Assembly: GCA_027485405.1 (NCBI GenBank)
Contig: JAIXRB010000135.1
Coordinates: 1 to 23,187 of the forward strand
Source of the DNA: Leptospiraceae bacterium
Lineage (GTDB): Bacteria > Spirochaetota > Leptospiria > Leptospirales > Leptospiraceae
Length of the DNA stretch: 23,187 bases
Direction of reading: 5' to 3'
Shown here: positions 1-8,389 of the stretch, piece by piece
Layout of the letters: each line of letters starts with the position of its first letter
Position numbering within the stretch: position 1 is the stretch's first letter
The notes under the pieces: generated by a model
Database searches by the model: none
Told to the model about the DNA's origin: nothing
What the model saw: the letters and a program-made list of their open reading frames with translations, nothing else
Translations under genes and position numbers: made by a program

Positions 1-58
1 ACAATCGCTACTGCAGTATCTATTCAGCTCGGCGCCAAATCTATACCGCTCTCTTCCT

Positions 59-80
59 ATACATACATCGCGGTATGTAT
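59..80. promoter_or_regulatory. Perfect 8-bp inverted repeat, possible repressor operator
   Basis: ATACATAC at 59-66 is mirrored by GTATGTAT at 73-80 around a 6-base centre, ATCGCG. Palindromes of this size and composition are typical operators of TetR-type dimeric regulators. There is no T-run on either side, so a terminator is unlikely. No regulator gene is visible; it could lie left of position 1. The operator role is inference. Confidence 0.3.
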
Positions 81-160
81 AAGTTAATGTCGTTTGTGTT
101 GTCAATGATCCAAGGGCTTAACTCAAATCGTCCAAGGCCCAGGAGTAGTCTCGTGGAGCC

Positions 161-211
161 AAAAAAGTTGAGCGTGAGAACCAGCATATTTTCCGGGGTT
201 CTCAAGTCAAT
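161..211 (-). terminator. Possible rho-independent terminator on the minus strand with no visible parent gene
   Basis: TGAGAACC (175-182) pairs perfectly with GGTTCTCA (197-204), and the flanking TTGA/TCAA can extend the stem across a small internal loop. Read on the minus strand, the stem is followed by CTTTTTT (complement of 161-167), as in an intrinsic terminator. No minus-strand gene lies between here and 957. It could end antisense or small-RNA transcription, or be fortuitous. The rest of 1-334 shows no convincing gene; the short open frames there have no recognisable family features. Confidence 0.3.
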
Positions 212-334
212 GGCATTCATAAAAAAAACTTTCAATGCAATTATTATGTCTCATAGTTTGCTATAGGTCAAAAGATCATAAGCTATGAATATTTTTACTG
301 GAAGGAAGAGCGAAATCTAGGTTCCATAGCGAAT

Positions 335-955
335 ATGAAACATTCATTCCCCCGCATCTATTTGTTTTTGCTGGTTTTTTCTGTGCTATCGGCATGTCGG
401 TCTTCTGAAGTTGCCATCCAATTCGCAGATCATACAAAAAAAGAATTAGGTTTCAACAAAGTAGCTGTTCTGCGATTCGAGATCGATGATTGCAAGTGGG
501 GTGATGAGTTTACTGATTCGGTCAGTTTATATGTCGCAAAACATCTACCTGTTCGAGTGATTGAGAGAGAGCAATTGTCCAAGGTTGTTGGGGAACAAAG
601 TTTTTCTAAAACTGGAATAATCGATGAACAAACCGCCGTAAAGTTAGGTAAAGTTTTGGGTGTTGATGCGATCGTGTTTGGACGAGGCACTGCTTTGATT
701 AAGAAGGACCAATCCAAGCAATTGATTGGGAATCTCTTGGATACTGTTTCGATCAAAGTTGTCCATATAGAATCTGGACATGTATTAGTAAATGCCAGAA
801 AAAAGCCTGGAACAGACTGGAGTCCGTGGAAAACAACCAAGTTCCTTTTAGGGTTTGGACTTATTTGGAGCAGAGAAGATATATTGATTGAAACCAATCA
901 GTATGATTACGTAGCAGAACAATTAGTTTCGCAAATCGCCGGTCATTTGAAATAA
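335..955 (+). CDS. Putative lipoprotein, CsgG-like N-terminal fold
   Basis: A 206-residue protein starts with a lipoprotein signal peptide: Lys/Arg-containing N-terminus, hydrophobic stretch 8-19, and lipobox LSAC with the acylated Cys at 21. The mature part has the pattern seen in CsgG/curli-assembly-like and related peptidoglycan-associated lipoproteins: a beta strand (KVAVLRFE, about 42-49), a long helix ending in a strand (VRVIERE), a region predicting 'activated by ligand' type helices, then LGVDAIVFG (about 107-116). That pattern is shared with outer-membrane lipoproteins that build secretion channels, but similarity is too weak to assign a partner. The Shine-Dalgarno is poor: a GGAAGG lies about 27 bases upstream. 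The gene stands alone and converges with the SulP gene, with one base between the stop codons. Calling it a lipoprotein is well supported; the CsgG-like assignment is tentative. Confidence 0.72.
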   Translation: MKHSFPRIYLFLLVFSVLSACRSSEVAIQFADHTKKELGFNKVAVLRFEIDDCKWGDEFTDSVSLYVAKHLPVRVIEREQLSKVVGEQSFSKTGIIDEQTAVKLGKVLGVDAIVFGRGTALIKKDQSKQLIGNLLDTVSIKVVHIESGHVLVNARKKPGTDWSPWKTTKFLLGFGLIWSREDILIETNQYDYVAEQLVSQIAGHLK

Positions 956-956
956 A

Positions 957-3128
957 TCAGGTCTCCTGCATTGCAGAGAGTTCGACTAAGTTTAAACGAA
1001 GGCGTTGGGATATAGTATAAGCGAGTGTCTCAAAGAAAATGGTTCCCACTTCCGGATCTTTTTTCCTTAGTTTATTGAATTTCTTCTTAGAGAGTTCAAA
1101 CAATTCTGTATCTTCCGCCGCATTTGCATCGGCAGACCTTGGCTCATGGTCAAGAAATGCCATATCTCCAAAAAAATCTCCCTTACCGAAAGTAGCCAAA
1201 TGATGTGTTCTACTGCCTTTTAACGGCAATTCAATCTTGACCGTACCTCTTCGAATAAAATAGATTTTGTCATGAACTTCGCCTTGCCGAAAGATGTTTT
1301 CTCCTTTAGGAAAGAACCGATTTTTCATAATTTCACCTAGTTTCCTTTGGACTTTGGTTGGGAATTGCTGAAAAAACTCAAATTCTGTTACTTCTAAAGG
1401 ATGATCTGAATCGCGAATCTGATTCTGATACTCTTTTATGATTCTATCTTCTGTCCATTCAAGGGCTTCATCTTTATCTTCAAAAAACATCAAATAAGGT
1501 GTATTTCGCGACAAGTTCAAGCTATTCAAGTAATCAAAAACGGAATGACCGGTTGATAAAGCCTTTGGAATGCTAGCAAGAATTAGATAACCTCCTCTTT
1601 GTTTTATCCTTGCATGAATCTGTTTCAACATGTTAACGGCAGTGAAGTCAATGGACTGAACTCTTCCAAAATCAAGAACAATATTTTTACAGCTTGTAAT
1701 ATACTTCTCTAAGACGTTAAAGAGTTGATCAGCCGTTCCGAAGAAAAGTTGCCCTTGCAATTCAAATAATGCTGTAGAATTTCCAAATTGTTCTAGGAGC
1801 AAATTTTCTGAATTTAATCTTTTCTTCTTCGAAAATTTCTTGTCACCTGTGAAAATTCGCCTAACTACAGATGACTTAACTTGCTCTCGTAAAAAGAGCA
1901 AGATTGCCATAACAATTCCAACTCCTGCAGCTATGATTAAACTCGTGCTCAGTGCAGAAATGACAACGATAAGTATGACCAAAAAATCCAAAACGGTGCT
2001 TGGATTCTTTAAAAGACCAACGCTCTTAAAGTCTACCATTCGAAACCCAAGAACCATGAGAACGCCTGCTAAAGCGGATATAGGAAGCCATTGCAAAACA
2101 AAGGTGAAAAAGAGAAGCACCATTAAACTAAACAAACCTGAGTAAAAGCCAGATAATCGAGTTTGAGCACCGCTCGACAAATTAACAAGCGTAGGGCCAA
2201 GAGTACCGGCTCCAGCAACTCCCCCAAAAAGAGCAGAGCAAATGTTTCCCAATCCCTGCCCTCGCAACTCTTTGTTAGAGTCGTGTCTAGATAAAGTCAT
2301 GGCGTCTATCACAATACAGGTTTTTAAAGTGTCTATGGATAACAAAAACCCCAATGTGAAAGCCGGGATTATCAAAGATTGGAAGGGGAAATTAGCTAAT
2401 TGGTCGAAACTCAGCCATTTAGATAGCAGGTTCTCCGAGATACTGGTATCAGTTGGTAAAATTTTACCTACAAGCATCTTATTTCCATTCAAATTTAACA
2501 ATTCAGGATACCAAATAGATAAAAGGAAATAAACAAGGATTCCCGAATTCAACCCGATCAAAGCGGGTGGCACTTTTTTACTGTAACGAATGCCCAAAGA
2601 CATAGAGATAATTGTCGTCAAACCAACAACAACGGATGGTATAGAAATGAGGTCCCAGCTCTGCCAATTTAGAAATTGCGAAAATCCCAAGAAGCGACTC
2701 AACTGCCCTGAGCAGATCAAAATTCCTAGTCCACTCAAATAACCGGCTACAACAGGGTAAGGAATGAACTTCATGAGCTTTCCACCTCCCAAAGCACCTA
2801 GCAGAATCTGAAACAAACCGGCAAGAAAGATTGTGATTCCGATAAGTAGGGGAATGCTAGATGTCTCTATTGTGTTTATTTTTGCCAATTCTGCGACGAG
2901 TACGCTTAAGACAGCCGCCGCAGGGGCACATGGAGCAGATATTAAGCGAGGTGTTCCGCCAAAAAGAGGAGTTATTAACCCAATTGCAATGGTTCCAAGA
3001 ACACCTGATAAGGATGCCATGGCGGCAAATTCATAGCCCAGAGGCGCATAGATGCTGATTCCGAAGGCTATAGCGGCTGGGAGGGCGACAAACATACTTG
3101 TAAACCCTCCCAAAAGATCTTTGATCAT
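957..3128 (-). CDS. SulP-family anion transporter with STAS and cyclic-nucleotide-binding domains
   Basis: This 723-residue inner-membrane protein has three parts. Residues 1-415 are a SulP transporter core with many hydrophobic segments; GxGTLGPTLVNLSSGA around 306-321 and the following SG region are typical of the family. Residues about 450-560 form a STAS domain, with the IVLDFGRV strand (483-490) and SIDFTAV loop (492-498). Residues about 583-711 form a cNMP-binding (CRP-like) domain with the phosphate-binding cassette at 654-666. SulP proteins carry sulfate, bicarbonate or dicarboxylates; the substrate here cannot be told from sequence. The architecture suggests transport gated by cAMP/cGMP. 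In the cassette the usual Gly-Glu is Gly-Asp (654-655) while the Arg (664) is kept, so ligand binding may be altered. It starts 6 bases after the MaoC gene stop and is probably co-transcribed with it. Confidence 0.93.
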   Translation of the reverse strand: MIKDLLGGFTSMFVALPAAIAFGISIYAPLGYEFAAMASLSGVLGTIAIGLITPLFGGTPRLISAPCAPAAAVLSVLVAELAKINTIETSSIPLLIGITIFLAGLFQILLGALGGGKLMKFIPYPVVAGYLSGLGILICSGQLSRFLGFSQFLNWQSWDLISIPSVVVGLTTIISMSLGIRYSKKVPPALIGLNSGILVYFLLSIWYPELLNLNGNKMLVGKILPTDTSISENLLSKWLSFDQLANFPFQSLIIPAFTLGFLLSIDTLKTCIVIDAMTLSRHDSNKELRGQGLGNICSALFGGVAGAGTLGPTLVNLSSGAQTRLSGFYSGLFSLMVLLFFTFVLQWLPISALAGVLMVLGFRMVDFKSVGLLKNPSTVLDFLVILIVVISALSTSLIIAAGVGIVMAILLFLREQVKSSVVRRIFTGDKKFSKKKRLNSENLLLEQFGNSTALFELQGQLFFGTADQLFNVLEKYITSCKNIVLDFGRVQSIDFTAVNMLKQIHARIKQRGGYLILASIPKALSTGHSVFDYLNSLNLSRNTPYLMFFEDKDEALEWTEDRIIKEYQNQIRDSDHPLEVTEFEFFQQFPTKVQRKLGEIMKNRFFPKGENIFRQGEVHDKIYFIRRGTVKIELPLKGSRTHHLATFGKGDFFGDMAFLDHEPRSADANAAEDTELFELSKKKFNKLRKKDPEVGTIFFETLAYTISQRLRLNLVELSAMQET

Positions 3129-3134
3129 TTTGGC

Positions 3135-4313
3135 TTATGGAGATTTTTTGATGAGTAGTCTTCTTTCTATTTCAAAGATTTTTTCAGGAAGTTTTTCCTT
3201 CCCGAGCTTTTTCTTATCATTTTCTTTTAGAAACAAATCAGTTCCAAACTTATCAAGAGCATCGTTTGCTTTGATGTTTTTTAAACCAATCAATTGAAAT
3301 TGCACTTCTCCGGCTGGGATTCCATATTCGGTGCCCTTGTCTTCGGTAGCCAAAACTCGTGAAATACACGTTACTGTATCTCCGGAAAAGGCTGGCTGAG
3401 TATGGTAACCTTCTGTAAAACCTAATTCCCATATAGCGTTCTCCGAAATGTCACGAGAAGCCATTCCGACCAACCAACCAAAAACTAGTCCCCCATAGAC
3501 AACTGGCTCTCCACCCATTGGACCTGAAATTCCACTCGAGTAGAGTTTATCGTAATGAAGCGGATGGGTGTTCCCTACGCGATATGTCCATTGAAAATGC
3601 TCGTCTGTTATAGTTCTTCCGTTTTGGTGCACAAAGATTTGCCCAGCTTTGAAATTTTCAAAATATGTGTGCGGCCAAGTGGTGTCTTTTAACTGACTTG
3701 GGAATTGGAGTTTCGGGAAGGAAAGCTTTGGGGTGTTTGACTCAGGAAAAAAAGCTTTTGGATCTCCAGGTTTGGAATTACCTTTAGGTTTTCCGTTTGA
3801 TTGGTAGATCATGATTTTTCTTTCATATTGCAAAACTACTTCGTTTCGCTGATTGAGGCAAAGAGTTCTAACGTGCACGATGCCTGGCTTGTCCGCTCCC
3901 TTGTTGTCAACGGCAAGAATTTTAGTTCGCGAAGAAAGAGTGTCCCCTGGATAGACTGGTATAAGAAATTGAGCGTTGTAATAACCAAGGTTTGCTAATG
4001 CCTTTTCGCTGTTATTTTGTACGCCTATGGATAGAGCTAAATTGAAAACCATTAGCGGGTGAACCAACAGATCTTGAAAACCATGTGCTTTGGCAAACTC
4101 GCTGGAAAGATACAACGGATTTGCATCCATAAAAACCGTTGCAAACTCTTGGGCAAAACTGCGATCTATAGTGAATTGGCGAGGATGAAGAAAGATTTCA
4201 CCAGGGTTGAATTCTTCAAGGTAACGACCGTAAATGTTCTTTTTGACATGGTCTAAAGTTGCGGGAGTGCCAGGTCCTAGTTCTGAAAATGGAGCAACGG
4301 ATTTTTCTATCAT
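3135..4313 (-). CDS. Tandem MaoC (double hot-dog) acyl-CoA hydratase, mesaconyl-CoA hydratase-like
   Basis: A 392-residue soluble enzyme with two MaoC-type hot-dog domains, about 30-170 and 215-370. The first shows NIYGRYLEEFNPGEIF, HPRQFTI, DANPLY, ANLGYYNAQF and PVYPGDTLSSRTKI; the second shows ENFKAGQIF, NTHPLHYDKL, VVYGGLVFGWL and PAFSGDTV. This layout and the 'NLGY...PVYPGDTL' signature resemble mesaconyl-CoA (methylfumaryl-CoA) hydratase of the ethylmalonyl-CoA pathway, which is slightly shorter. The Asp-x-Asn-Pro-Leu of domain 1 keeps the hydratase Asp but has Tyr in place of the usual His, whereas domain 2 keeps HPLH but lacks the Asp. No other ethylmalonyl-CoA genes are in the window, so the exact substrate is open; a general 2-enoyl-CoA hydratase is the alternative. 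It is the first gene of a likely two-gene unit with the SulP transporter. Confidence 0.85.
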   Translation of the reverse strand: MIEKSVAPFSELGPGTPATLDHVKKNIYGRYLEEFNPGEIFLHPRQFTIDRSFAQEFATVFMDANPLYLSSEFAKAHGFQDLLVHPLMVFNLALSIGVQNNSEKALANLGYYNAQFLIPVYPGDTLSSRTKILAVDNKGADKPGIVHVRTLCLNQRNEVVLQYERKIMIYQSNGKPKGNSKPGDPKAFFPESNTPKLSFPKLQFPSQLKDTTWPHTYFENFKAGQIFVHQNGRTITDEHFQWTYRVGNTHPLHYDKLYSSGISGPMGGEPVVYGGLVFGWLVGMASRDISENAIWELGFTEGYHTQPAFSGDTVTCISRVLATEDKGTEYGIPAGEVQFQLIGLKNIKANDALDKFGTDLFLKENDKKKLGKEKLPEKIFEIERRLLIKKSP

Positions 4314-4390
4314 AAGGTTCTTCTTTTTAGTCTCCTTTGGATTTGAATACTAGACTTTTCGAAGTGCCTAAGTAGAAAACTGTTTTTTAG

Positions 4391-4411
4391 AAAAGGCAGA
4401 AACTGCCTTTT
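4391..4411 (-). terminator. Hairpin terminator downstream of the GAF-PP2C gene
   Basis: AAAAGGCAG (4391-4399) and CTGCCTTTT (4403-4411) form a perfect 9-bp stem with a 3-base loop. On the minus strand the 3' arm ends in TTTTC and lies 50 bases past the phosphatase gene stop, so it likely ends the methyltransferase-phosphatase transcript. The T-run is short and partly inside the stem, so efficiency is uncertain. Confidence 0.55.
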
Positions 4412-4460
4412 GCAAATATATAACCTTTCGATAAGGTGCTCAGGGTATGATTAGCAGTCT

Positions 4461-6014
4461 TTAAGTTCGAGCAATTGTTAGAAGAGTTACATCATCTTCT
4501 TTTTTCTTTCCTTTGGTAAACTCTTTGAGAGATTGCAGAATATCAGGAATCAAAAAAGAAGGATGCAACCCTTTTTGAGACTCTAGAAATGGCATAAAAG
4601 AAACATCACCAAACATTTCATCTTGATCATTGAATTCCTCAATTATGCCATCTGTGTACAAAAATAGAGTTTCATCTTTTGAAAAGCTCCTTTTCTCAAG
4701 ACGATATTCTATCTTTTTCTTCAATCCAATCATTTTCCCAGTAGAGGATAGAGTTTCCAATTGATCCTTCCTAAGTATAATTTGATCAGGATGACCAGCA
4801 CTGCTAAACTCAATTTGATTGCGAGAAATATCAATATCAATGATTATTGCGCTAAAGAAAGCATTTAAGCTATGATAAACGAAAAACTCTTCACCCAACT
4901 GGCTCATTATTTCATTAGCGGGGATTTGTTGAAGTTTAACTTTATCGTAGATTCCTTTGATTAGCATAGTCACAAGAGCGGCTTGGATACCGTGTCCAGT
5001 TGCATCAGCCAGAAAAACTCGCATAACCGTATCAGAGAGACGACAAATATCATAGATATCTCCACCTATCCTAGCCATCGGTTCGTAATGAATTTTGAAA
5101 TCTAACGTATCTATTTTTTCGTAGTGCTGTGTTAATAGAGTATCTTGAACTCTCTTTGCCAATTTTAGATCTTTTTCGATCTCATCATATAGGAACTGAA
5201 TTTTCTTATAGGCAGATCTTAACTTCTTTGTTCGATCCAAAACCTCTTTTTCTAAGTTGTAATACAGATTTGAATTCTGAATAGCTATTGCGGCTTGTGC
5301 TGTAAATATCTCTAGAGTTTCCGCATCTTGTAAAGTGAAGGCAAAATCGGATGCTGAGCTGTCCAAATACAAAATTCCGAGAGTCTCATCTTTGTTCTTC
5401 AATGGTGCACAGAGCACATCAGTAGCGCCCAAGAAAAGCATAGTATCAATTTTTTTCTGCTTGCTGGGCAAAAGAATAACAGATCGTTCTCTTACAGTTT
5501 CTTTTACAATGGAAAGGGCACCTTTAAATCCTGGTGAGAAAATTTCCTCCTTAGTGAAGTTTTTAAAATACTTGGGGTTGAAATGGTTGTTTTTCCCAAC
5601 AAAAAGAATCCCTCTTTGAGCTTTGAGAACGGGCAAAATGGAATCCAGAATGTAACTCAATAGAATTTCCTTTTTGGGGATTCCAGTAATTTCATTGTTA
5701 ATTGTTAGAATTTTTTGAAGAGTATTGTTTTTATGAAGAAGCTCTTCTTGAGAAAGATTTTGAAGATTCTTAAAAGCATCCATCGTATGACGGGCATCTT
5801 TTCTTTCTCTAGTGGTCAAATGCAGAAGGTTGTCTTGAGCTGATATAGTCTCCTTTGCTAGAATCAATTCTGTTCGAGTTATTTCTTGCGTGTGGTCATA
5901 GAGATCTGCAATTGCTCTTAGCTCGATGTTAAGGAAAGTCTGATCCTCCAGACGATCGGAAAGATCTCGGATTCTTTGGATTAGTTCTTCTCTACTTAAA
6001 GCATCAAAAGACAT
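4461..6014 (-). CDS. GAF domain-PP2C (SpoIIE/RsbU-type) serine phosphatase
   Basis: A 517-residue cytoplasmic signalling protein. Residues 1-110 are helical and rich in heptad-like Leu/Glu/Lys, probably a coiled coil. Residues about 115-250 are a GAF sensor domain (FGATDVLCAPLKNKDETLGILYLD region). A second helix links it to a SpoIIE-type PP2C phosphatase at about 303-515, with metal-binding motifs GGDIYD (317-322), DATGHG (337-342), TDG (454-456) and DDVT (507-510) all intact. Proteins of this type dephosphorylate anti-sigma-factor antagonists (STAS proteins) in partner-switching cascades. No anti-sigma kinase or STAS-only protein is next to it; the STAS domain two genes away belongs to a transporter. 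It begins 6 bases after the methyltransferase stop, so the two are likely one transcript. There is no membrane segment, so the GAF ligand would be cytoplasmic; the ligand is unknown. Confidence 0.92.
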   Translation of the reverse strand: MSFDALSREELIQRIRDLSDRLEDQTFLNIELRAIADLYDHTQEITRTELILAKETISAQDNLLHLTTRERKDARHTMDAFKNLQNLSQEELLHKNNTLQKILTINNEITGIPKKEILLSYILDSILPVLKAQRGILFVGKNNHFNPKYFKNFTKEEIFSPGFKGALSIVKETVRERSVILLPSKQKKIDTMLFLGATDVLCAPLKNKDETLGILYLDSSASDFAFTLQDAETLEIFTAQAAIAIQNSNLYYNLEKEVLDRTKKLRSAYKKIQFLYDEIEKDLKLAKRVQDTLLTQHYEKIDTLDFKIHYEPMARIGGDIYDICRLSDTVMRVFLADATGHGIQAALVTMLIKGIYDKVKLQQIPANEIMSQLGEEFFVYHSLNAFFSAIIIDIDISRNQIEFSSAGHPDQIILRKDQLETLSSTGKMIGLKKKIEYRLEKRSFSKDETLFLYTDGIIEEFNDQDEMFGDVSFMPFLESQKGLHPSFLIPDILQSLKEFTKGKKKEDDVTLLTIART

Positions 6015-6020
6015 TGAATG

Positions 6021-6875
6021 CTAGCTACCTTTTTGAAACAGAAATATGTAATAGCCTTTGTACTTAACCCAATTCTCGGCATTTTGGGTTTTATATCGTT
6101 CGACCAAGAATGAAACTTTCTTTTTTAAGAAAAAACTGAATATCTTGTGTATGGTGGGAAGGCTTCGAATGATGTATTCGTTTGCGGCAACCAACAGAGG
6201 AAACAATCTAACATTTAATATCTCTTGATAAATGTCCATAGTTGGCGCGACATTAGGTGTAATATCGATTTTCTTCAATAGTTTGAAATTTGCCTTTTCT
6301 GCTCTACCGAGAAAATCTTCCAGAGGCTGGCCTGCTTTGCTCATGGTGGGGTTGTCTATTGGGCGAATTCTAAAAAAATCGGCAACAAGGTAGTACCCAC
6401 CTTTTTTGAGGATCTTTTTGTTTTGTTCCCATCCCGGATCAGGCTTAATGTATTGGCAAGACTCTGACATTAAAATCAAATCAAAGGATTCTGGTGCAAA
6501 GTCCTCAATGTTTTCATATAAGTCGGTATAGGTTTTCACTTTGCCTGAGGTGTTTTCTAAAGTTTTTTCCACTAAGTACGGGTCGGGGGCTATGCACGTC
6601 ACATCGTATCCCTTGTCCACCAACTTCTTTGCAACCCCTCCTGTTCCACAGCCAACATCCAAAATAGTTTTTACACTATTTGGAATTACTTCTAATAACT
6701 TTTCTACATAAGTGTTTTGAGCTTTATTGATGTTTTCTAATAAGGGAGGTGTAGTAGAATCGAAGTAACCATAGTGAAGATGCTCAAGCCCGAACATCTT
6801 GTGCGCTAATTTTAACGCGATATCATTATGGTAGGTTTTGATATGTTGGTATTTTTTTGTAGTCAAAGGAATCAC
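6021..6875 (-). CDS. Class I SAM-dependent methyltransferase
   Basis: A 284-residue protein with the Rossmann methyltransferase core. Motif I is ILDVGCGTGG at 71-80, the acidic post-I region is CIAPDPY at 94-100, and FDLILMSESCQYI (131-143) is the motif II/III area, followed by LKKGGYYLVADFF (156-168). The N-terminal HLHYGYFD resembles the region preceding motif I in small-molecule methyltransferases of the tocopherol/sarcosine type, so a metabolite or lipid substrate is more likely than RNA. The C-terminus (about 200-284) has a basic, hydrophobic stretch with FFLKKK that might contact membrane. The frame opens with GTG at 6875; a TTG three codons later (6866) has AGGTG at better spacing and could be the true start. 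The substrate is unknown. Confidence 0.85.
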   Translation of the reverse strand: MIPLTTKKYQHIKTYHNDIALKLAHKMFGLEHLHYGYFDSTTPPLLENINKAQNTYVEKLLEVIPNSVKTILDVGCGTGGVAKKLVDKGYDVTCIAPDPYLVEKTLENTSGKVKTYTDLYENIEDFAPESFDLILMSESCQYIKPDPGWEQNKKILKKGGYYLVADFFRIRPIDNPTMSKAGQPLEDFLGRAEKANFKLLKKIDITPNVAPTMDIYQEILNVRLFPLLVAANEYIIRSLPTIHKIFSFFLKKKVSFLVERYKTQNAENWVKYKGYYIFLFQKGS

Positions 6876-7054
6876 CTGTAAATTTCGAGAAAAAACAAAT
6901 TGTTAAAGGGGCTAAAGGTCAAAAATAGAAGCTAAAAATGCAATGTCGCTCCCAAAAAGAAGACCCAATTCAAAATTTTAATCAGGATAAAGTGATGGGG
7001 TAAGAAAAGAAACAGATAAATGTATACCAAGATTCTTTTTCCAAGCCATTTCAA

Positions 7055-8389
7055 TTATCTTTTTTGTAAGATTTCATTTGTGGCTCTTAGTCCTGATAGA
7101 AAACCTCCGTGCACGTAGCCATAGTATTTGGGCGAAGTGTGTTCACCTGCGAAATAAAGCCTACCTTCCTTTTCGCCCAGAGCCAGCATGTCTTTTCCAG
7201 TTGATCCAACCGGAAAATAGCTATAGGAACCGAAAGAAAATGGGTCACTGTTCCACCTGGTTAAATAGACTCTTTTGGGAATAGGGATAGGTTTTCCAAT
7301 TTCATGCCGCAAACGTTTTGTTAGCATTTCTTTCAAACCAGCATCCGAAAGTCTTTCGGCATCACGTCCGAAATCCCCTGGTAAAAAACCAACCAAAGTT
7401 GATTTTCCAAAGAAAGGGAGATAGTTTAAAAAGAATCTGAAATCTTGTTTCTCGGGGCCAATTCCTAAACTAACAGTGGATTTATCCCAAAAAGGCTCAT
7501 CATATTCAGCATAGAGTTTGTTGAGGACGCCCATATTCAATCTAGTGATAGCTTCTTTTTTATTTGTGCTTAGTTCAGGTGAAAATTTGATACTACCTTT
7601 TTTCAATACACCCAAAGGGATTGTTATTAGACAATAATCTGCGGTAAATTTCCCCTTACTAGTTGTCACTAATACATCTTTGTTGGTGCTTTGGATAATT
7701 GTGACGATTTCATTCAAACGGATATCTAAACCTTGCGAAAGGAAGTTAGTTATGCCTTCATACCCTTTTTCAAAAATCGCATCTTCTCCTGAAAAAAGCT
7801 CTGCTTCTTGGAAAAAAGAAATTGCAGAGACTTTGTCCAAGGATTCGGCAAGATTAGATTCATGAGTCAAAAAGAGCCACTCAATCAGCGGTTTTCTTTC
7901 TGCGTTTAGGTTCTCTCGGAATTTTTCGAATAATTCTCGCAAGCTGACATCTTTATTCAGTTTAGATGCGAAATTTTCCATCTCATCTTCCAGGGATTGA
8001 AACTCTTTGGCAGAGAGAACTTTAGATAAGAAACCAAACTCTTTGCCTTTCGAAAAGAATTGCAAACTTTCATAGTCAGTTTCCATCAAGTGAAGGTCTG
8101 CTTCTTTAGCCAGGCGAGTGATTGGATTCTGCTGTGTCCCATGGATCCAACTTGCTCCCAGATCCATTGGATATCCCCAATCCTGAAAAGTATGAATGCG
8201 CCCACCGATTCTGGATCTGGCTTCTAAGACAACGACTTCAAATCCATTTTTCTGAAGTTCTCGGGCAGCACCTAAGCCTGATATTCCCGCTCCTATGACC
8301 AAGACCTTAGCTTGTTTTTTAGAAGATTCCGGAATACCTTTTGAGGCCCAGAGCAAAAGCAAAAGTTGAATAAAAGTCTTTCTTTTCAA
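7055..8389 (-). CDS. Flavin-dependent amine oxidase (polyamine oxidase-like), probably exported
   Basis: The protein has an N-terminal FAD dinucleotide-binding fold: VLVIGAGISGLGAA at 29-42, LEAR at 55-58, GGR at 62-64, and DLGASWIHG at 76-84. The C-terminal flavin motif is FAGEHTS followed by YGYVHGGFLSGLRA. This is the monoamine/polyamine oxidase (PF01593) family, which oxidises amines with oxygen and releases H2O2. I chose the TTG at 8389: GGAGG lies about 10 bases upstream, and the TTG overlaps the TGA stop of the acetyltransferase gene (TTGA), a common coupling arrangement. The frame stays open to a TTG at 8446, giving 463 rather than 444 residues. With the chosen start the N-terminus is MKRKTFIQLLLLLWASKG, a Tat-like signal. 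The natural amine is unknown; it is 9 kb from the polyamine transport genes, so a link is only suggestive. Confidence 0.9.
   Translation of the reverse strand: MKRKTFIQLLLLLWASKGIPESSKKQAKVLVIGAGISGLGAARELQKNGFEVVVLEARSRIGGRIHTFQDWGYPMDLGASWIHGTQQNPITRLAKEADLHLMETDYESLQFFSKGKEFGFLSKVLSAKEFQSLEDEMENFASKLNKDVSLRELFEKFRENLNAERKPLIEWLFLTHESNLAESLDKVSAISFFQEAELFSGEDAIFEKGYEGITNFLSQGLDIRLNEIVTIIQSTNKDVLVTTSKGKFTADYCLITIPLGVLKKGSIKFSPELSTNKKEAITRLNMGVLNKLYAEYDEPFWDKSTVSLGIGPEKQDFRFFLNYLPFFGKSTLVGFLPGDFGRDAERLSDAGLKEMLTKRLRHEIGKPIPIPKRVYLTRWNSDPFSFGSYSYFPVGSTGKDMLALGEKEGRLYFAGEHTSPKYYGYVHGGFLSGLRATNEILQKR

Noticed and set aside
41..266. Two overlapping open frames on opposite strands (64 and 63 codons)
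   Set aside because: Low complexity of recognisable features, no Shine-Dalgarno, both overlap inverted repeats, and a tRNA origin for the GRFE-like run does not hold because no cloverleaf can be drawn.
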